From Maniola hyperantus (lineage: Eukaryota > Arthropoda > Insecta > Lepidoptera > Nymphalidae): 64,000 bases of DNA. The notes below the pieces were generated by a model, which had not been told where the DNA came from, did not search any database, and was given only the letters and a program-made list of their open reading frames with translations. The number at the start of each line of letters is the position of its first letter. Position 1 is the first letter of the stretch. The position numbers and the translations under genes were made by a program. Below, in pieces: positions 31,324 through 41,016 of this stretch. The stretch covers positions 5,297,439-5,361,438 of the forward strand of contig NC_048561.1 in the NCBI RefSeq assembly GCF_902806685.2, written 5' to 3'.

Positions 31324-31837
31324 CTAGAAAAGATAAAACGAAATAATTTATTAAAAATACTATTTAAATTATACTACATAATAAATTATTGAAAATATAA
31401 TAACTGTCATTATAAATTATAATTTATCAAAAGTTAGATATTAAGAAGCAAATGGGAGTTAATAATTGTAACGTAATTTATATCACTGCGTAACGTAATA
31501 CCGCCTTTAAGTTATACTTATCCGTGACTTAAGTGATCCATTTTTACCTCGTGCTAAAATGGATTACTTAAGTCACGGATAAACGTTACATGGTTTTAGG
31601 TTACTCACGAATATCGTGTACTACATATTTTATAGCATGCGACCTAAATTCACAAGGTACGGATAACCGTATTTAATTAAGAATAGAATAGAATATAAAA
31701 TAGAAATATTTTTAATCAAATAAACTGTTACAAGTACTTTTGAATCGTCAAATATGCGCGAGCGCAGCGAACGCGATATCCTGTTGAAATCTATTTATAA
31801 AGCTAATCAATTACGCCATGCAATAGACTTCAACCTG
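31324..31837. other. Upstream module of ZF-8 plus LINE 3' end
   Basis: 31425-31640 is the shared module. A minus-strand LINE 3' end (agaatagaatagaatataaa ... gtacttttgaatcgtcaa) lies at about 31683-31757. Confidence 0.55.
31518..31582. promoter_or_regulatory. Conserved intronic hairpin upstream of ZF-8
   Basis: Arms ttatccgtgacttaagtgat and attacttaagtcacggataa, the most regular of the three stems, with one G-T type mismatch. It ends 195 bp upstream of the acceptor. Confidence 0.5.
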
Positions 31838-32035
31838 TGACTGACTGACTGACTGATCTATCAACGTACAGCTCCAACTACTGGACGGATCGAGCTGAAA
31901 TTTTGCATGCAGCGCTATTAAGTATGACGTATACATCCGCTAAGAAAAGATTTTTGAAAATTCAACACCTAAGAGGGTAAAATAAGGGAAATAAAATTAG
32001 GGTTGAAACGGCCACGCGGACGAAGTCGCGAAGTA
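31838..32035 (+). mobile_element. RTE-like repeat with short (TGAC)n
   Basis: gtgactgactgactgactg to acgcggacgaagtcgcgaag; shorter copy of 26085-26317. Bases 32036-32276 show nothing further. Confidence 0.7.
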
Positions 32036-32276
32036 TATAGTTATATAGTTAAGCTCAGATGCATTCTTTTGAAGATCAGACTAAAATTATTAATTATACA
32101 GTTGTTTTCAGGAACGCTTCGATTTAGTTGCGTAAATAAATAAAACAAAAATGCCAAAAATTATCCGTTTTATTCTAAAAAAAAATATTCTACTTTGATA
32201 ATAATAAAATATTAAGCAACATCATTTATTGATTAATTATTAGGCATTATAGTACTTAGAACCTCTATATATATAG

Positions 32277-32372
32277 TACGCGACAAGTCGAGATGGCAAT
32301 CCGGGAGGGAACGCCCCACACACCCGCACAGCCCCCGCACTAACCTGGTGCGGGCTAGCGCGGGTGACGGAT
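32277..32372. mobile_element. Hairpin MITE, family 1, left half
   Basis: Starts acgcgacaagtcgagatggc and runs to gcgcgggtgacgg; the right arm is missing. Confidence 0.65.
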
Positions 32373-32439
32373 ATCAATAAGTAGATTAAAAATTGTAGAC
32401 TTATAAGTAACGAAAAGAGGCTAAATTCTAGTAACGCTC

Positions 32440-32660
32440 TCACGAGGCTCTCACATATCTATGCTTGGCTAGATGACTATTGTATTGCGACTGGGGTTCT
32501 CGAACTTCAAATTGCACGGCACGCAACGGTAGGTACTCAGATTCGCCCAAATGGTCAAACTTTTGGTGACGTAACACTTGGGATGGGTAAGCGAATTTTT
32601 TACCGCAAGCGCCGAAGATGGCGCCAATCATCCGTGGCATTTCTCCATGTGAAAGATAGA
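32440..32660 (-). pseudogene. Zinc-finger cassette fragment (ZF-9 relic)
   Basis: Minus strand matches fingers 3-4 of ZF-9 (CGACGKKFAYPSQVLRHQKF, HLGESEY) but a frameshift follows, so finger 4 lacks its Cys pair, and fingers 1, 2, 5 and 6 are absent. The stretch before CGAC is also altered. No acceptor or six-finger frame remains. A duplicate fragment left 3' of ZF-9. Confidence 0.8.
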
Positions 32661-32843
32661 AGATACAAAACGCGCGAGAGTAGAAGAGGTAGTGCTCTAC
32701 AAGTGTCACTCAGCGGTAGTTTTATGTATTCGCGTCCCTTTTACATAGGTATAATAATATCATCGATAGACAACTAGCTATAAGTAGACTAAAATAATAG
32801 ACTTAAGTATATATAGCGAAAAAATTGCTAAAATCTAAGACTA

Positions 32844-33403
32844 TTAAGTAGTTTCTGGGTGCTTCTTAATCATATGATATCTCAAACTGCTATGCTGAAC
32901 AAACGCGTCCTGGCAAACGTGACAAATGTGACGTCTTACATCCTTATGTATCAACATGTGGGTGCTCAAACTTCTGTCCCATTTGAACGTCTTATCGCAA
33001 AGCTCACATTTAAACGCTTTCACATCTCTATGCTTGGCTTGGTGTTTATTGTAGCGGCTGCGATTCTCGAATTTCAAATTGCACGGTTCGCAACGGTACT
33101 CAGATTCGCCCAAATGGTCGAATTTTTGGTGACGTAACACTTGGTATGGGTAGGCGAACTTTTTCCCGCAAGCGCCACAAGATGGCGCTGGTACGCCATG
33201 GCACTCTTCCATATGGAACGCACGGGCGTATCCAGGCACTTTGACGTCACATAGATGGCATTGCCTCAACTTCGCTCGCAGATTGTGATGGACTTGCGTG
33301 GTGTGTTGGTAGATTGCCTGTCTGTCATTGAAGCTTTTATAGCAAGATTTGCAGGTGAACTTTTTCGTGCCGTCCGCTTCCACCGTTAGCGTGAAGCCTT
33401 GGC
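32844..33403 (-). CDS. ZF-9: six-finger C2H2 cassette exon
   Basis: Acceptor TTTTCTAG|GC at 33403, phase 1, 185 residues, three fewer than ZF-5 to 8 because the leader is short (QGFTLTVEADGTKKF). Fingers: CKSC...HTTQVH, CHLC...HMEECH, CGACGKKFAY, CEPC, CELC, CHVC...HMIKKH. Finger 2 has KVPGYARAF, the motif in which ZF-1 carries its intron. Contacts: finger 1 DQAQ, finger 4 NSRK, finger 5 WRST, finger 6 QSSY. HLGESEY replaces HMGESEY after finger 3. Its decayed partial copy lies 180 bp 3' (32440-32660). Confidence 0.9.
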
Positions 33404-33659
33404 CTAGAAAATACAATGTAAACTATTACTTTCTAAAAAATATTGTTTAGTAGGTACATACTTATAATTAATAAAGATAATAAATATTAGTTACTTACTA
33501 GTCTTACTACAACTTACTAACTATTTAGTAGGTACTTACTTGTCTTAATTGTGAATTGGTTGGTACGTTTCAATTTAAAAACTTGTATGTATAGGAAACA
33601 GGTATGATATAAGCACAATATCTAAAGTCAATAAATAATATCGAAACAGCTGCAGTCAT
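33404..33659. other. Sequence upstream of the ZF-9 acceptor
   Basis: AT-rich, intron-like, without a recognisable repeat; the hairpin module of ZF-6 to ZF-8 is absent. Confidence 0.4.
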
Positions 33660-33895
33660 CACTTAACAAATAAATAAATCTAAATATATAAAAGGAAAAG
33701 GTGACTGACTGACTGACTGATCTATCAACGCACAGCTCAAACTACTTGACGGATCGGGCTGAAATTTGGCATGCCGATAGCTATTATGACCTAGACATCC
33801 GATAAGAAAGGATTTTTGAAAATTCAACCCCTAAGGGGGTGAAATAGGGGTTTGAAATTTGTATAGTCCACTCGGACGAAGTCGCGAGCATAGTC
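33660..33895 (+). mobile_element. RTE-like repeat with (TGAC)n
   Basis: ctaaatatataaaaggaaaa to gacgaagtcgcgagcatagt; a close relative of 26085-26317. Confidence 0.75.
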
Positions 33896-33961
33896 TTAGT
33901 CTTAAATATGATCAAAAACACTCGTATGCAAAAAACTGATTAAAAGATAATAAACTTTTTC

Positions 33962-34090
33962 CGCCACCGTAGTCTACCAATCCGCACATGGCCAGCGTGG
34001 TAGACTATGGCCAAAACCCTTCTCAGCCTAAGAGGAGACCCGTGCTCTGTAGTGAGCCGGCGATGGGTTTATCATGATGATGATGAAACT
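33962..34090 (+). mobile_element. SINE family A, 3' end
   Basis: caccgtagtctaccaatccg, gaggagacccgtgctctgta and an atgatgatgat tail; head missing. Confidence 0.65.
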
Positions 34091-34130
34091 TTTTCCACCT
34101 ATCCAGTCTTACTCTGCGCGTTAATCAAAT

Positions 34131-34498
34131 TACCTACTGTAAATTGCCTACTGTAAATTGCCTACTGTAAATTACCTACTGTAAATTGCCTACTGTAAAT
34201 TGCCTACTGTAAATTGCCTACTGTAAATTGCCTACTGTAAATTACCTACTGTAAATTACCTACTGTAAATTACCTACTATAAATTGCCTACTATAAATTG
34301 CCTACTGTAAATTGCCTACTGTAAATTGCCTACTGTAAATTGCCTACTGTAAATTGCCTACTGTAAATTGCCTACTGTAAATTGCCTACTGTAAATTGCC
34401 TACTGTAAATTGCCTACTGTAAATTACCTACTGTAAATTACCAACTGTAAATTACCTACTGTAAATTACCTACTGTAAATTACCTACTGTAAATTGCC
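34131..34498. repeat. 14-bp minisatellite, about 26 copies
   Basis: Unit cctactgtaaattg, with g/a variation at one position (attgcc or attacc) and rare a/g changes. The last unit runs into attgccatctc, which is the right end of a family-1 MITE (to about 34530). Confidence 0.9.
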
Positions 34499-34583
34499 AT
34501 CTCAACATGTCGCGGATTATAGGTAACTCATCTGACACAGAAGATCAGAAAGCCAGGACGATTTGTTATATGTAGGTAAGTGT

Positions 34584-34737
34584 AGTACGCGACAGGTCGA
34601 GATGGCAATCGGAGAGAGAACGCCCCGCACACTCGCACAGCTACCTCGCTAACGCTGTGCGGGCTAGCGCGGGTGCCATGCGGGTGTACGTCCCCCCGCC
34701 TCATATCCCGATTGCCATTTCGACCTGTCGCGAACTA
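34584..34737. mobile_element. Hairpin MITE, family 1
   Basis: Ends acgcgacaggtcgagatggc and gccatttcgacctgtcgcga. A further partial end (ttcgcgacaggtcgaattga) follows at 34744. Confidence 0.8.
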
Positions 34738-34783
34738 TAGATAGTTCGCGACAGGTCGAATTGACAGGTCGAGCGTTGATTCA

Positions 34784-35410
34784 TTTTTAGGGTTCCGTAC
34801 CTCAAAAGGAAAAACGGAACCCTTATAGGATCACTTTGTTGTCTGTCTTTCTGTCAAGAAACCTACAGGGTACTTCCCGTTGACCTAGAATCATGAAATT
34901 TGGCAGGTAGGTAGGTCTTATAGCTGACATTTGGGGAAAAATCTGAAAACCGTGAATTTAGGGTTGGATCACACAAAAAAAAATTGTGGTCATGAACTAA
35001 TAATAAGGTTTTTGAATATTCGAAGTAAGATAACTATATCAAGTGGGGTATCATATGAAAGGGCTTCACCTGTACATTCTAAAACAGATTTTTATTTATT
35101 TTTATGCATCATAGTTTTTGAATTATCGTGCAAATGGTCGAAAAAATACGACTGTAGTACGGAACCCTCAGTGTGCGAGCCTGACTCGTACTTGGCCGGT
35201 TTTTATATTATAGATAATATAAAAATGAATCACCAAATGTGTTGCTCATCGCAAATCTCTAGAACAGCTGAACCGATTTCGCTAATTCTTTTTTTATAAT
35301 ATTCCTTGAAGTACGAGGATGGTTCTTACGGAGAAAATTTAAAAAAAATGCCGTATTAAAAAAAAGGATAGACTGTTAGGCGGTACGAAGTTCGCCGGGG
35401 CAGCTAGTAA
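34784..35410 (+). mobile_element. Repeat family P, long copy, joined to an RTE-like end
   Basis: ggttccgtacctcaaaagga, cccgttgacctagaatcatg, agtggggtatcatatgaaag, gagcctgactcgtacttggc. From about 35215 it continues with aatgaatcaccaaatgtg ... acgaagttcgccggggcagc, the end of an RTE-like repeat. Confidence 0.65.
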
Positions 35411-35429
35411 TAAATAAAATATAGTTAAC

Positions 35430-35565
35430 AGTTAGTTAAGAAACAAATAAAACGAAAATCCAATTTAAACCCAGTTTATTATACCGTGAAATACTTAAAA
35501 TAAGATAAATACAGTCGGTTAACCAGAGCTGGCACGTTCACAGTACAAATGCAATTTTACTATAC
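35430..35565. other. Duplicated 3' flank of ZF-10 with poly(A) signal
   Basis: aacaaataaaacgaaaatcc and cagtttattatacc match 39001-39175 in the ZF-11 flank. An AATAAA lies on the minus strand at 35475-35480, but about 1.5 kb from the ZF-10 stop. Confidence 0.5.
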
Positions 35566-35571
35566 AGTAGG

Positions 35572-36025
35572 GGGTTCCGTAAATCAAAAGGAAAAACGGG
35601 ACCCTTATAGGATCACTTTGTTGTCTGTCTGTCTGTCTGTCTGTCAGTCTGTCTGTCAAGAAACCTACAGGGTACTTCCCGTTGACCTAGAATCATGAAA
35701 TTTGGCAGGTAGGTAGGTCTTATAGCTGACATTAGGGGGAAAATCTGAAAACCGTGAACATCACACAAAAAAAATTAATTTGTGGTCATAAACTAATAAT
35801 TATTGATTAATTGAAAACACTAATTATTATTAGGTAGTATTTTCAATTTTCGAAGTAAGATAACTATATCAAGTGGGGTATCATATGAAAGGTCTTCACC
35901 GGTGCACTCTAAAACTGATTTTTATTTATTTTTATGCATCATAGTTTTTGAGTTATCATGCAAAATGTCGAAAAAATACGACTGAATTACGTTGCGCGAG
36001 CCTGACTCGCACTAGGCCGGTTTTT
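35572..36025 (+). mobile_element. Repeat family P, second long copy
   Basis: Same order of blocks as 34784-35210, with a longer tgtctgtctgtc run and an extra ~45 bp near 35800. Confidence 0.65.
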
Positions 36026-36045
36026 TAAAAAAAATCGATTATAGG

Positions 36046-36480
36046 TTAGCCCTTGACTGCTATCTAGCGAGCGAGCTAACTTGGCAGGGATATGGCAGCT
36101 TTTATTAAACCCATACCCTTTGGCAGAGGCGTCTCTAGCCCTTGTGGCGCCCGTGTGCAACCAGTACCCTGGCGCCCTCTAGTCTAGTAGGAGCAGGGTC
36201 AAAATGGAATACTAATATTTTCAAACGGAAATTCGGATGCAAATGGTGCAATTTTAAATGATGATTTTAAGCGATGACGGCGTCGGCCATAACACGAGCG
36301 CAGGGTCTTTGAGAGCGCCGGCATCGAAGCATCTTTGGAGGTGTCGCATTAGAGGGCGCTCGGCGCCCCCTTAGACCCGGCGCCCGTGTGCGCCGCACAC
36401 CCTGCACCATAGGTAAAGACGCCTCTGCCCTTTGGTTTCTATACGGCACCGCCGCATCGTACCGGAACGCTAAGATTTTG
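36046..36480 (-). mobile_element. SINE family B fragment, split by a hAT-type MITE
   Basis: gttagcccttgactgctatc and, after the insert, tttctatacggcaccgccgc. It matches 42155-42360 and 45060-45400, the latter of which retains the tRNA-like head. Confidence 0.65.
36124..36427. mobile_element. hAT-type MITE with 8-bp target duplication
   Basis: 304 bp with inverted ends cagaggcgtct and agacgcctctg. It is flanked on both sides by ccctttgg (36116-36123, 36428-36435). CAG ends and 8-bp duplications are the marks of the hAT superfamily. The interior is GC-rich, with ggcgcccgtgtg near both ends and no transposase. Confidence 0.85.
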
Positions 36481-36519
36481 TAAAATGTCTATCTACTAAC
36501 TAACTAACTATCACCACGA

Positions 36520-36690
36520 TAGTAAAAAGGCTCTTCTCAGACCTGGGCGCGTTTGGAGCCCTCGTAGCTTTAGTTTTAAGTACGTATTAATTATCGCCAC
36601 TATATCGCCATCTTACAAATTAAAATTTGACCATCAGTAAGCGTAAAATTTTACCTATTCTGAATAAATAAATTGAGTTTGAGTTTTCGT
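36520..36690 (+). mobile_element. LINE 3' end (gacctgggcgcgtttgga type)
   Basis: gctcttctcagacctgggcg, ccctcgtagctttagtttta, ending gaataaataaattgagtttg. Copies at 37570-37728 (+) and 62835-62985 (-). Confidence 0.6.
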
Positions 36691-36946
36691 TCACTCCAAT
36701 ATAATTATACTTAGTAGGAAAAATTAGGTGGGCCAGGTAATGGAACTCAATATGATCGCACGCGCCCCTTCTTAACCTCGCGACCCTAGTTTGCCTAGGG
36801 ATAACCTGCCTCTGTACACATTACTTTCCAGCTTTTGATAACACGGCTGTAGGTAAATATATGAAAACACAAAATTCGTAAGAAGAAATCATTAAAATAT
36901 TAAACAGGATATTATTATTTCCTGCCGCATGTGTAAAGTCACTTTT

Positions 36947-37530
36947 TCAAGCATACAGTTCTGCAGCATACATAGGATGCTTCGCAATCAGGTGACCTTT
37001 CAGAGTGCCCGATAGAGTGAAAGAAGCCTGACAGACGTTGCAGACATGCGGCCTAATGTTGTTATGTATCAGCATGTGATTCCGGAAAGTTCCCCTATAC
37101 TTGAACGTCCTTGGGCAAAGCTGACATTTATGCTTTCTTACATCTGTATGCTTGATAAGATGGCGGTTATAATTGCGACGCGAACTGAACTTCAAATCGC
37201 AGGGCTCACAACGGTACTCAGATTCTCCCATGTGTACGAATTTTTGGTGTTCCAGCACTTCGCCGGGGAAGGCGAATTTTTTGCCACACGCGCCACAAGA
37301 TGGCGCCGGTATTCCGTGGCTTTCCTCCATGTGATACGCGCGCTTGTATTTGGAAACTTGGATCTTGCAAATACGGCATCGCTTCGATTGCGGACGCTTT
37401 CCCATGTGTACTGCTTTGAAGTGTTGCTGAAAGCATTTGCGCTTTCTAAAGACGCGCTTGCAAACGTCGCAAATGTAAATTTGCGTGTCAGCATCGTTGA
37501 ATGTCGATGTGGAGGGGATCGCTCGCTTGC
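36947..37530 (-). CDS. ZF-10: six-finger C2H2 cassette exon
   Basis: Acceptor GTTTCTAG|GC at 37530, phase 1, 193 residues. The Ser/Thr-rich leader KRAIPSTSTFNDADTQIY is shared only with ZF-11. Fingers: CDVC...HFKAVH, CRIC...HMEESH, CGACGKKFAF, CEPC, CQLC, CNVC...HLIAKH. Finger 2 is KVSKYKRAYH-like. Contacts: finger 1 KKCQ, finger 4 SRNR, finger 5 YGTN (RTFKYRGTF, Tyr where most have Trp), finger 6 LGTG. The C-terminus MYAAELYA departs from the HPET(V/I) of its neighbours. It differs from ZF-11 mostly in fingers 1, 5 and 6. Confidence 0.9.
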
Positions 37531-37569
37531 CTAGAAACAACAAACCAAATATAAATATAATCTTATTTT

Positions 37570-37728
37570 TATTAAAAAATACCCGGCTGAGTTTGTTGTG
37601 GGCTCTTCTCAGACCTGGGCGCGTTTGGAACCCTCGTAGCTTTAGTTTTAAGTTTGCATAATAATTATCACCACTCTATTTTGAATAGATTATTTTACAT
37701 TGACTTTGACTTTTTTAATAAAAATATT
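37570..37728 (+). mobile_element. LINE 3' end (gacctgggcgcgtttgga type)
   Basis: ctgagtttgttgtgggctct, agacctgggcgcgtttgg, ending ttgactttgacttttttaat. Same family as 36520-36690. Confidence 0.6.
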
Positions 37729-37729
37729 A

Positions 37730-37962
37730 CAATGAAACTTAAAGCTAGCCTTTTCTAATTACTATACAAATCATGCCCGCGTGGAATGGTGCCAAGAATA
37801 CTGGCTGCATTTCCGCGCTGGAAAGTTAGGCTGATCCGTTGCGCAAGAAATGAGCCAGCTCTTCTGTCACCAGATGAGGCTATTAATCGCGGTGAAATGT
37901 CTCGTAATTATTTTTAGCACAAGACTCTATAACCCCAGAGCCTCCGCGGCAAATGGAACAAT
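37730..37962 (-). mobile_element. 5'-truncated LINE family L1
   Basis: Minus strand: ISPRLIASSGDRRAGSFL-like frame with substitutions, down to the 3' end ttaagtttcattgtaat. It breaks off near 37962. Confidence 0.7.
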
Positions 37963-38156
37963 AATGTACTTAACTCTCGACATGAGAGGCATATTTGCAT
38001 TAAATTATAACATAAATGTGACATAACGGCCGACACAAAGAACCCGATCAAAGCTGTTTTTAACCAAGTTCTTTGCTAGACTCAAATGGATCCATACAGC
38101 TAATATCTAAGGTATGTATAGTACAGTATGGTATGGTAATAGTATATAGTAATCCT

Positions 38157-38279
38157 TGACCTTTCAGAGTGCTGGACTGAGTGAAAGCAGCCTGGCAGAC
38201 GTGGCAGACATGCGGCCTAATGTTGTTATGTATCAGCATATGCGTTCGGAAGTTTCCCCTATACTTGAACGTCCTTGGG
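38157..38279 (-). pseudogene. ZF-11 fragment: finger 5-6 copy
   Basis: 123 bp identical by eye to 40476-40598 in ZF-11. It covers the end of finger 5 (TFKYRGNFRTHMLIH) and most of finger 6 (CHVCQAAFTQSSTLKG). It has no upstream fingers, no acceptor, and no stop in the right place. Confidence 0.85.
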
Positions 38280-38721
38280 TATAGCATATGAGATTACCAG
38301 CAAAATAAACCACTTGTGGTTTCTGTTTTCAGCTTGGCAAAATTTTTATTTTTTATTTTTTAAAGAGTATAAAATGATATCAAACTTAAACAAGACTACA
38401 TTCTAAGCATTCTTATTTATTAGATTATATGATGTTTAAAACTCTGGCTAAATAAATGTGTTTTTTTTTAATTTTATATTTTTTTAACGTGGACGAAGTC
38501 GGTGGGAATCACCTATTTGGGAAAGAGAGCTTGCACCCCGGGGGTGGATGCCCTGATGGTGCAACTTTTTATCCTGGAAAAACATAGAGTTCCTAAGGGA
38601 TTTTTGAGGGAGGATATTGCGGGCATCATCTATCTAATTGTTCTAAGTGTAATAATTCATTTAACACAGAAGGTCAGAAAGCCAGGATGATTTGTAATAA
38701 GTAATTGTGATTTATCAAACA
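38280..38721. other. No gene; decayed repeat
   Basis: 38490-38640 has a degenerate RTE-type signature (acgtggacgaagtcggtggg, catagagttcctaaggga) in scrambled order. The rest is AT-rich. Confidence 0.4.
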
Positions 38722-39005
38722 ATGTAGACATGATAGCATAGTGGTTAAGACGTCCGCCTCCTAATCGGGAGATTGGGGATTCGATCCCGGGCACGCACCG
38801 TTAACTTTTCGGAGTTATGTGCATTTTTAAGCAATTAAATATCACTTGCTTTAACGGTAAAGGAAAACATCGTGAGGAAACCTGCATGCCTGAGAGTTCT
38901 CATCCGCACATGGTAGCGTGGTAGACTATGGCCAAAACCCTTCTCATTCTGAGAGGAGACCCGTACTGTGTAGTGAGCCGGCGGCGATGGGTTGATCATG
39001 AAGAT
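38722..39005 (+). mobile_element. SINE family A, slightly shortened
   Basis: Head tagcatagtggttaagacg and ggattcgatccc, body gaaggaaaacatcgtgagga-like, tail gatgggttgatcatgaag. About 30 bp missing around 38900. Confidence 0.75.
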
Positions 39006-39175
39006 TTATCCAACAAATAAAACGAAAATTCAATTTAAACCTGATTTATTATACCTTCAAATACTAAAAATAAGAATTAGAATAAGAAATACACGTAGGT
39101 ATAGGTCGGTTAATAAGAGCTGGCGTGTTGACAGTATTCACCTCACACAAACGCAATTTTATTATACATGCGACG
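39001..39175. other. Duplicated 3' flank of ZF-11 with poly(A) signal
   Basis: Matches 35430-35565 in the ZF-10 flank (aaataaaacgaaaattcaat, gcaattttattatac). AATAAA on the minus strand at 39045-39050. Confidence 0.5.
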
Positions 39176-39249
39176 TGAATTAAACTCAATCTCAAATCAT
39201 TTATTCAGATGGGGTATTGTTGTAATACACTCTCTGATTGTTACTTGCT

Positions 39250-39374
39250 GAATCATCAATACTTATAATAAAACTGTAACAGGTCCAATTCTGTACATTG
39301 AAGATATTTTGAAAATTTTTTTTCGAGGGCACTCTATAATCGATACTGAACCCAAAACTGTAATTTTTTTCATT

Positions 39375-39427
<53 letters not shown>

Positions 39428-40195
39428 ATCACGGCCGCGCATCACGCTGAAACTACTGAATGGATTCCAATGAAACTTAATACGATTTGAGGTCATACTA
39501 TGAGGAAGAACATAGGATACTTTTTATCCCGAAATTCAGCATGGTTCTCTTAGGAGAGGGGTTGAAAGTTAATATGTATACTGAGCTGTAATTCATTAAC
39601 GCGTAGTCCGATTTCATTCATTCTTTTTTTGTTAGAAAGGGGATATTTTAAAAATTGTTCCGTAAATATTTCAAGGTCATCGGTTTTTAACCAACTGTCA
39701 AAAAGGAGGTGGTTCTTTTTTTTACATCGTTTTTTTCGAGGTTTCTGGACCGATTTGCAAATTATTTTTTTAAATCAACAGAAGAAGTTTTCTAAAATAA
39801 AAAATTCTGGATCCAACTCCTTAATCCTGATGCTGCAGGGTTACTGCCCGCCTAAGTTATCAAGATTCAGGAAGCGTTCATAGTGAATTCATATTATAGG
39901 TACCAAGCAACGACTGCATTCTCAGATTTCAAGTCCCAACTCCTCAACCCTGATGATGTAGGCTACAGCACTCCTAAACTATAATGATTCAGGAACTGCG
40001 GATGATGCAAAATTATTTTAGGTACGAAGCATAGGCTACATCATTGAACTTCGGATCCCAACTCCTCAATCCTGATGCTGCAAGGTACTGAACTCCTAAA
40101 TCGTGGAGATTTGAGAATTTCTGATAGTGAATTGATATTTAAAAAAAAAAATTGAATCGATTGTTAGGCGGAACGAAGTTCGCCGGGTCAGCTAG
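39250..40195 (+). mobile_element. RTE-like repeat with (TGTC)n and ~125-bp tandem units
   Basis: A 12-13-unit tgtc run at 39377-39427, cacggccgcgcatcacgctg, then about three satellite-like units at 39780-40145, and the end gaacgaagttcgccgggtca gctagt. Structured like 29036-30065. Confidence 0.65.
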
Positions 40196-40444
40196 TTTAC
40201 AATATAATGATGTAACTACTTGTGATAATTAATACTGGTGGTGGCAATAACTGGCACGCAGTGCGCCGAAAACAGCTTGAATGCAACCTCCTAAAAATAT
40301 AACATATATATATATATCGATTTTTTTACAACATTCTGTATAAAATTGCGTTCGCGTGAGTTCGTTCCAGCACTTCCAGTTCTTATTAACACGGCTGTAG
40401 GTGAAAATGAAAACACGAAATTGCTAAAACAAATCATTGAAATT
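40196..40444. other. ZF-11 3' flank
   Basis: 40375-40444 (aacacggctgtaggtgaaaa) is paralogous to 36840-36945 beyond ZF-10. An atatatatat run lies at about 40308. Confidence 0.5.
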
Positions 40445-41016
40445 CTAAACAGTTTCAGGGTGTTTCGCTATCCGGTGACCTTTCAGAGTGCTGGACTGAG
40501 TGAAAGCAGCCTGGCAGACGTGGCAGACATGCGGCCTAATGTTGTTATGTATCAGCATATGCGTTCGGAAGTTTCCCCTATACTTGAACGTCCTTGGGCA
40601 AAGCTGACATTTATGCTTTCTTACATCTGTATGCTTGATAAGATGGCGGTTATAATTGCGACGCGAACTGAACTTCAAATTGCAGGGCTCACAACGGTAC
40701 TCAGATTCTCCCATGTGGAAGAACTTTTGGTGTTCCAGCACTTCGCCGGGGAAGGCAAATTTTTTGCCACACGCGCCACAACATGGCGCCGGTATACCGT
40801 GGCTTTCTTCCATGTGATACGCGCGCTTGTATTTGGAAACTTGGATCTTGCAAATACGGCATCGCTTCGACTTCGGCCGCTTTCCCAGGTGTACTGCTTT
40901 GAAGTGTTGGGTAAAGCAGTTGCGCCTTCTATAGACGCGCTGGCAAACGTCACAGATGTAAATCCGCGTGTCGGCGTCGTTGGACTTCGACGTGGAGGGG
41001 GTCGCGGTTCGTTTGC
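40445..41016 (-). CDS. ZF-11: six-finger C2H2 cassette exon
   Basis: Acceptor GTTTCTAG|GC at 41016, phase 1, 189 residues. Leader KRTATPSTSKSNDADTRIY. Fingers: CDVC...HFKAVH, CRIC...HMEESH, CGACGKKFAF (preceded by APC, where most have APSC), CEPC, CQLC, CHVC...HRIAKH. Contacts: finger 1 RNCQ, finger 4 SRNR (same as ZF-10), finger 5 YGNT, finger 6 QSTG. Finger 4 is conserved in this pair while fingers 1, 5 and 6 changed. The frame is open upstream into the intron, so the longer Met-initiated reading from 41110 is an artefact. The source of the 38157-38279 fragment. Confidence 0.9.

Noticed and set aside
34131..34498. CRISPR-like regular repeats
   Set aside because: The 14-bp units are contiguous with no unique spacers, and the host is a eukaryote; this is a minisatellite.
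36267..36449. Small Arg-rich ORF
   Set aside because: It falls inside the hAT-type MITE and crosses its boundary.
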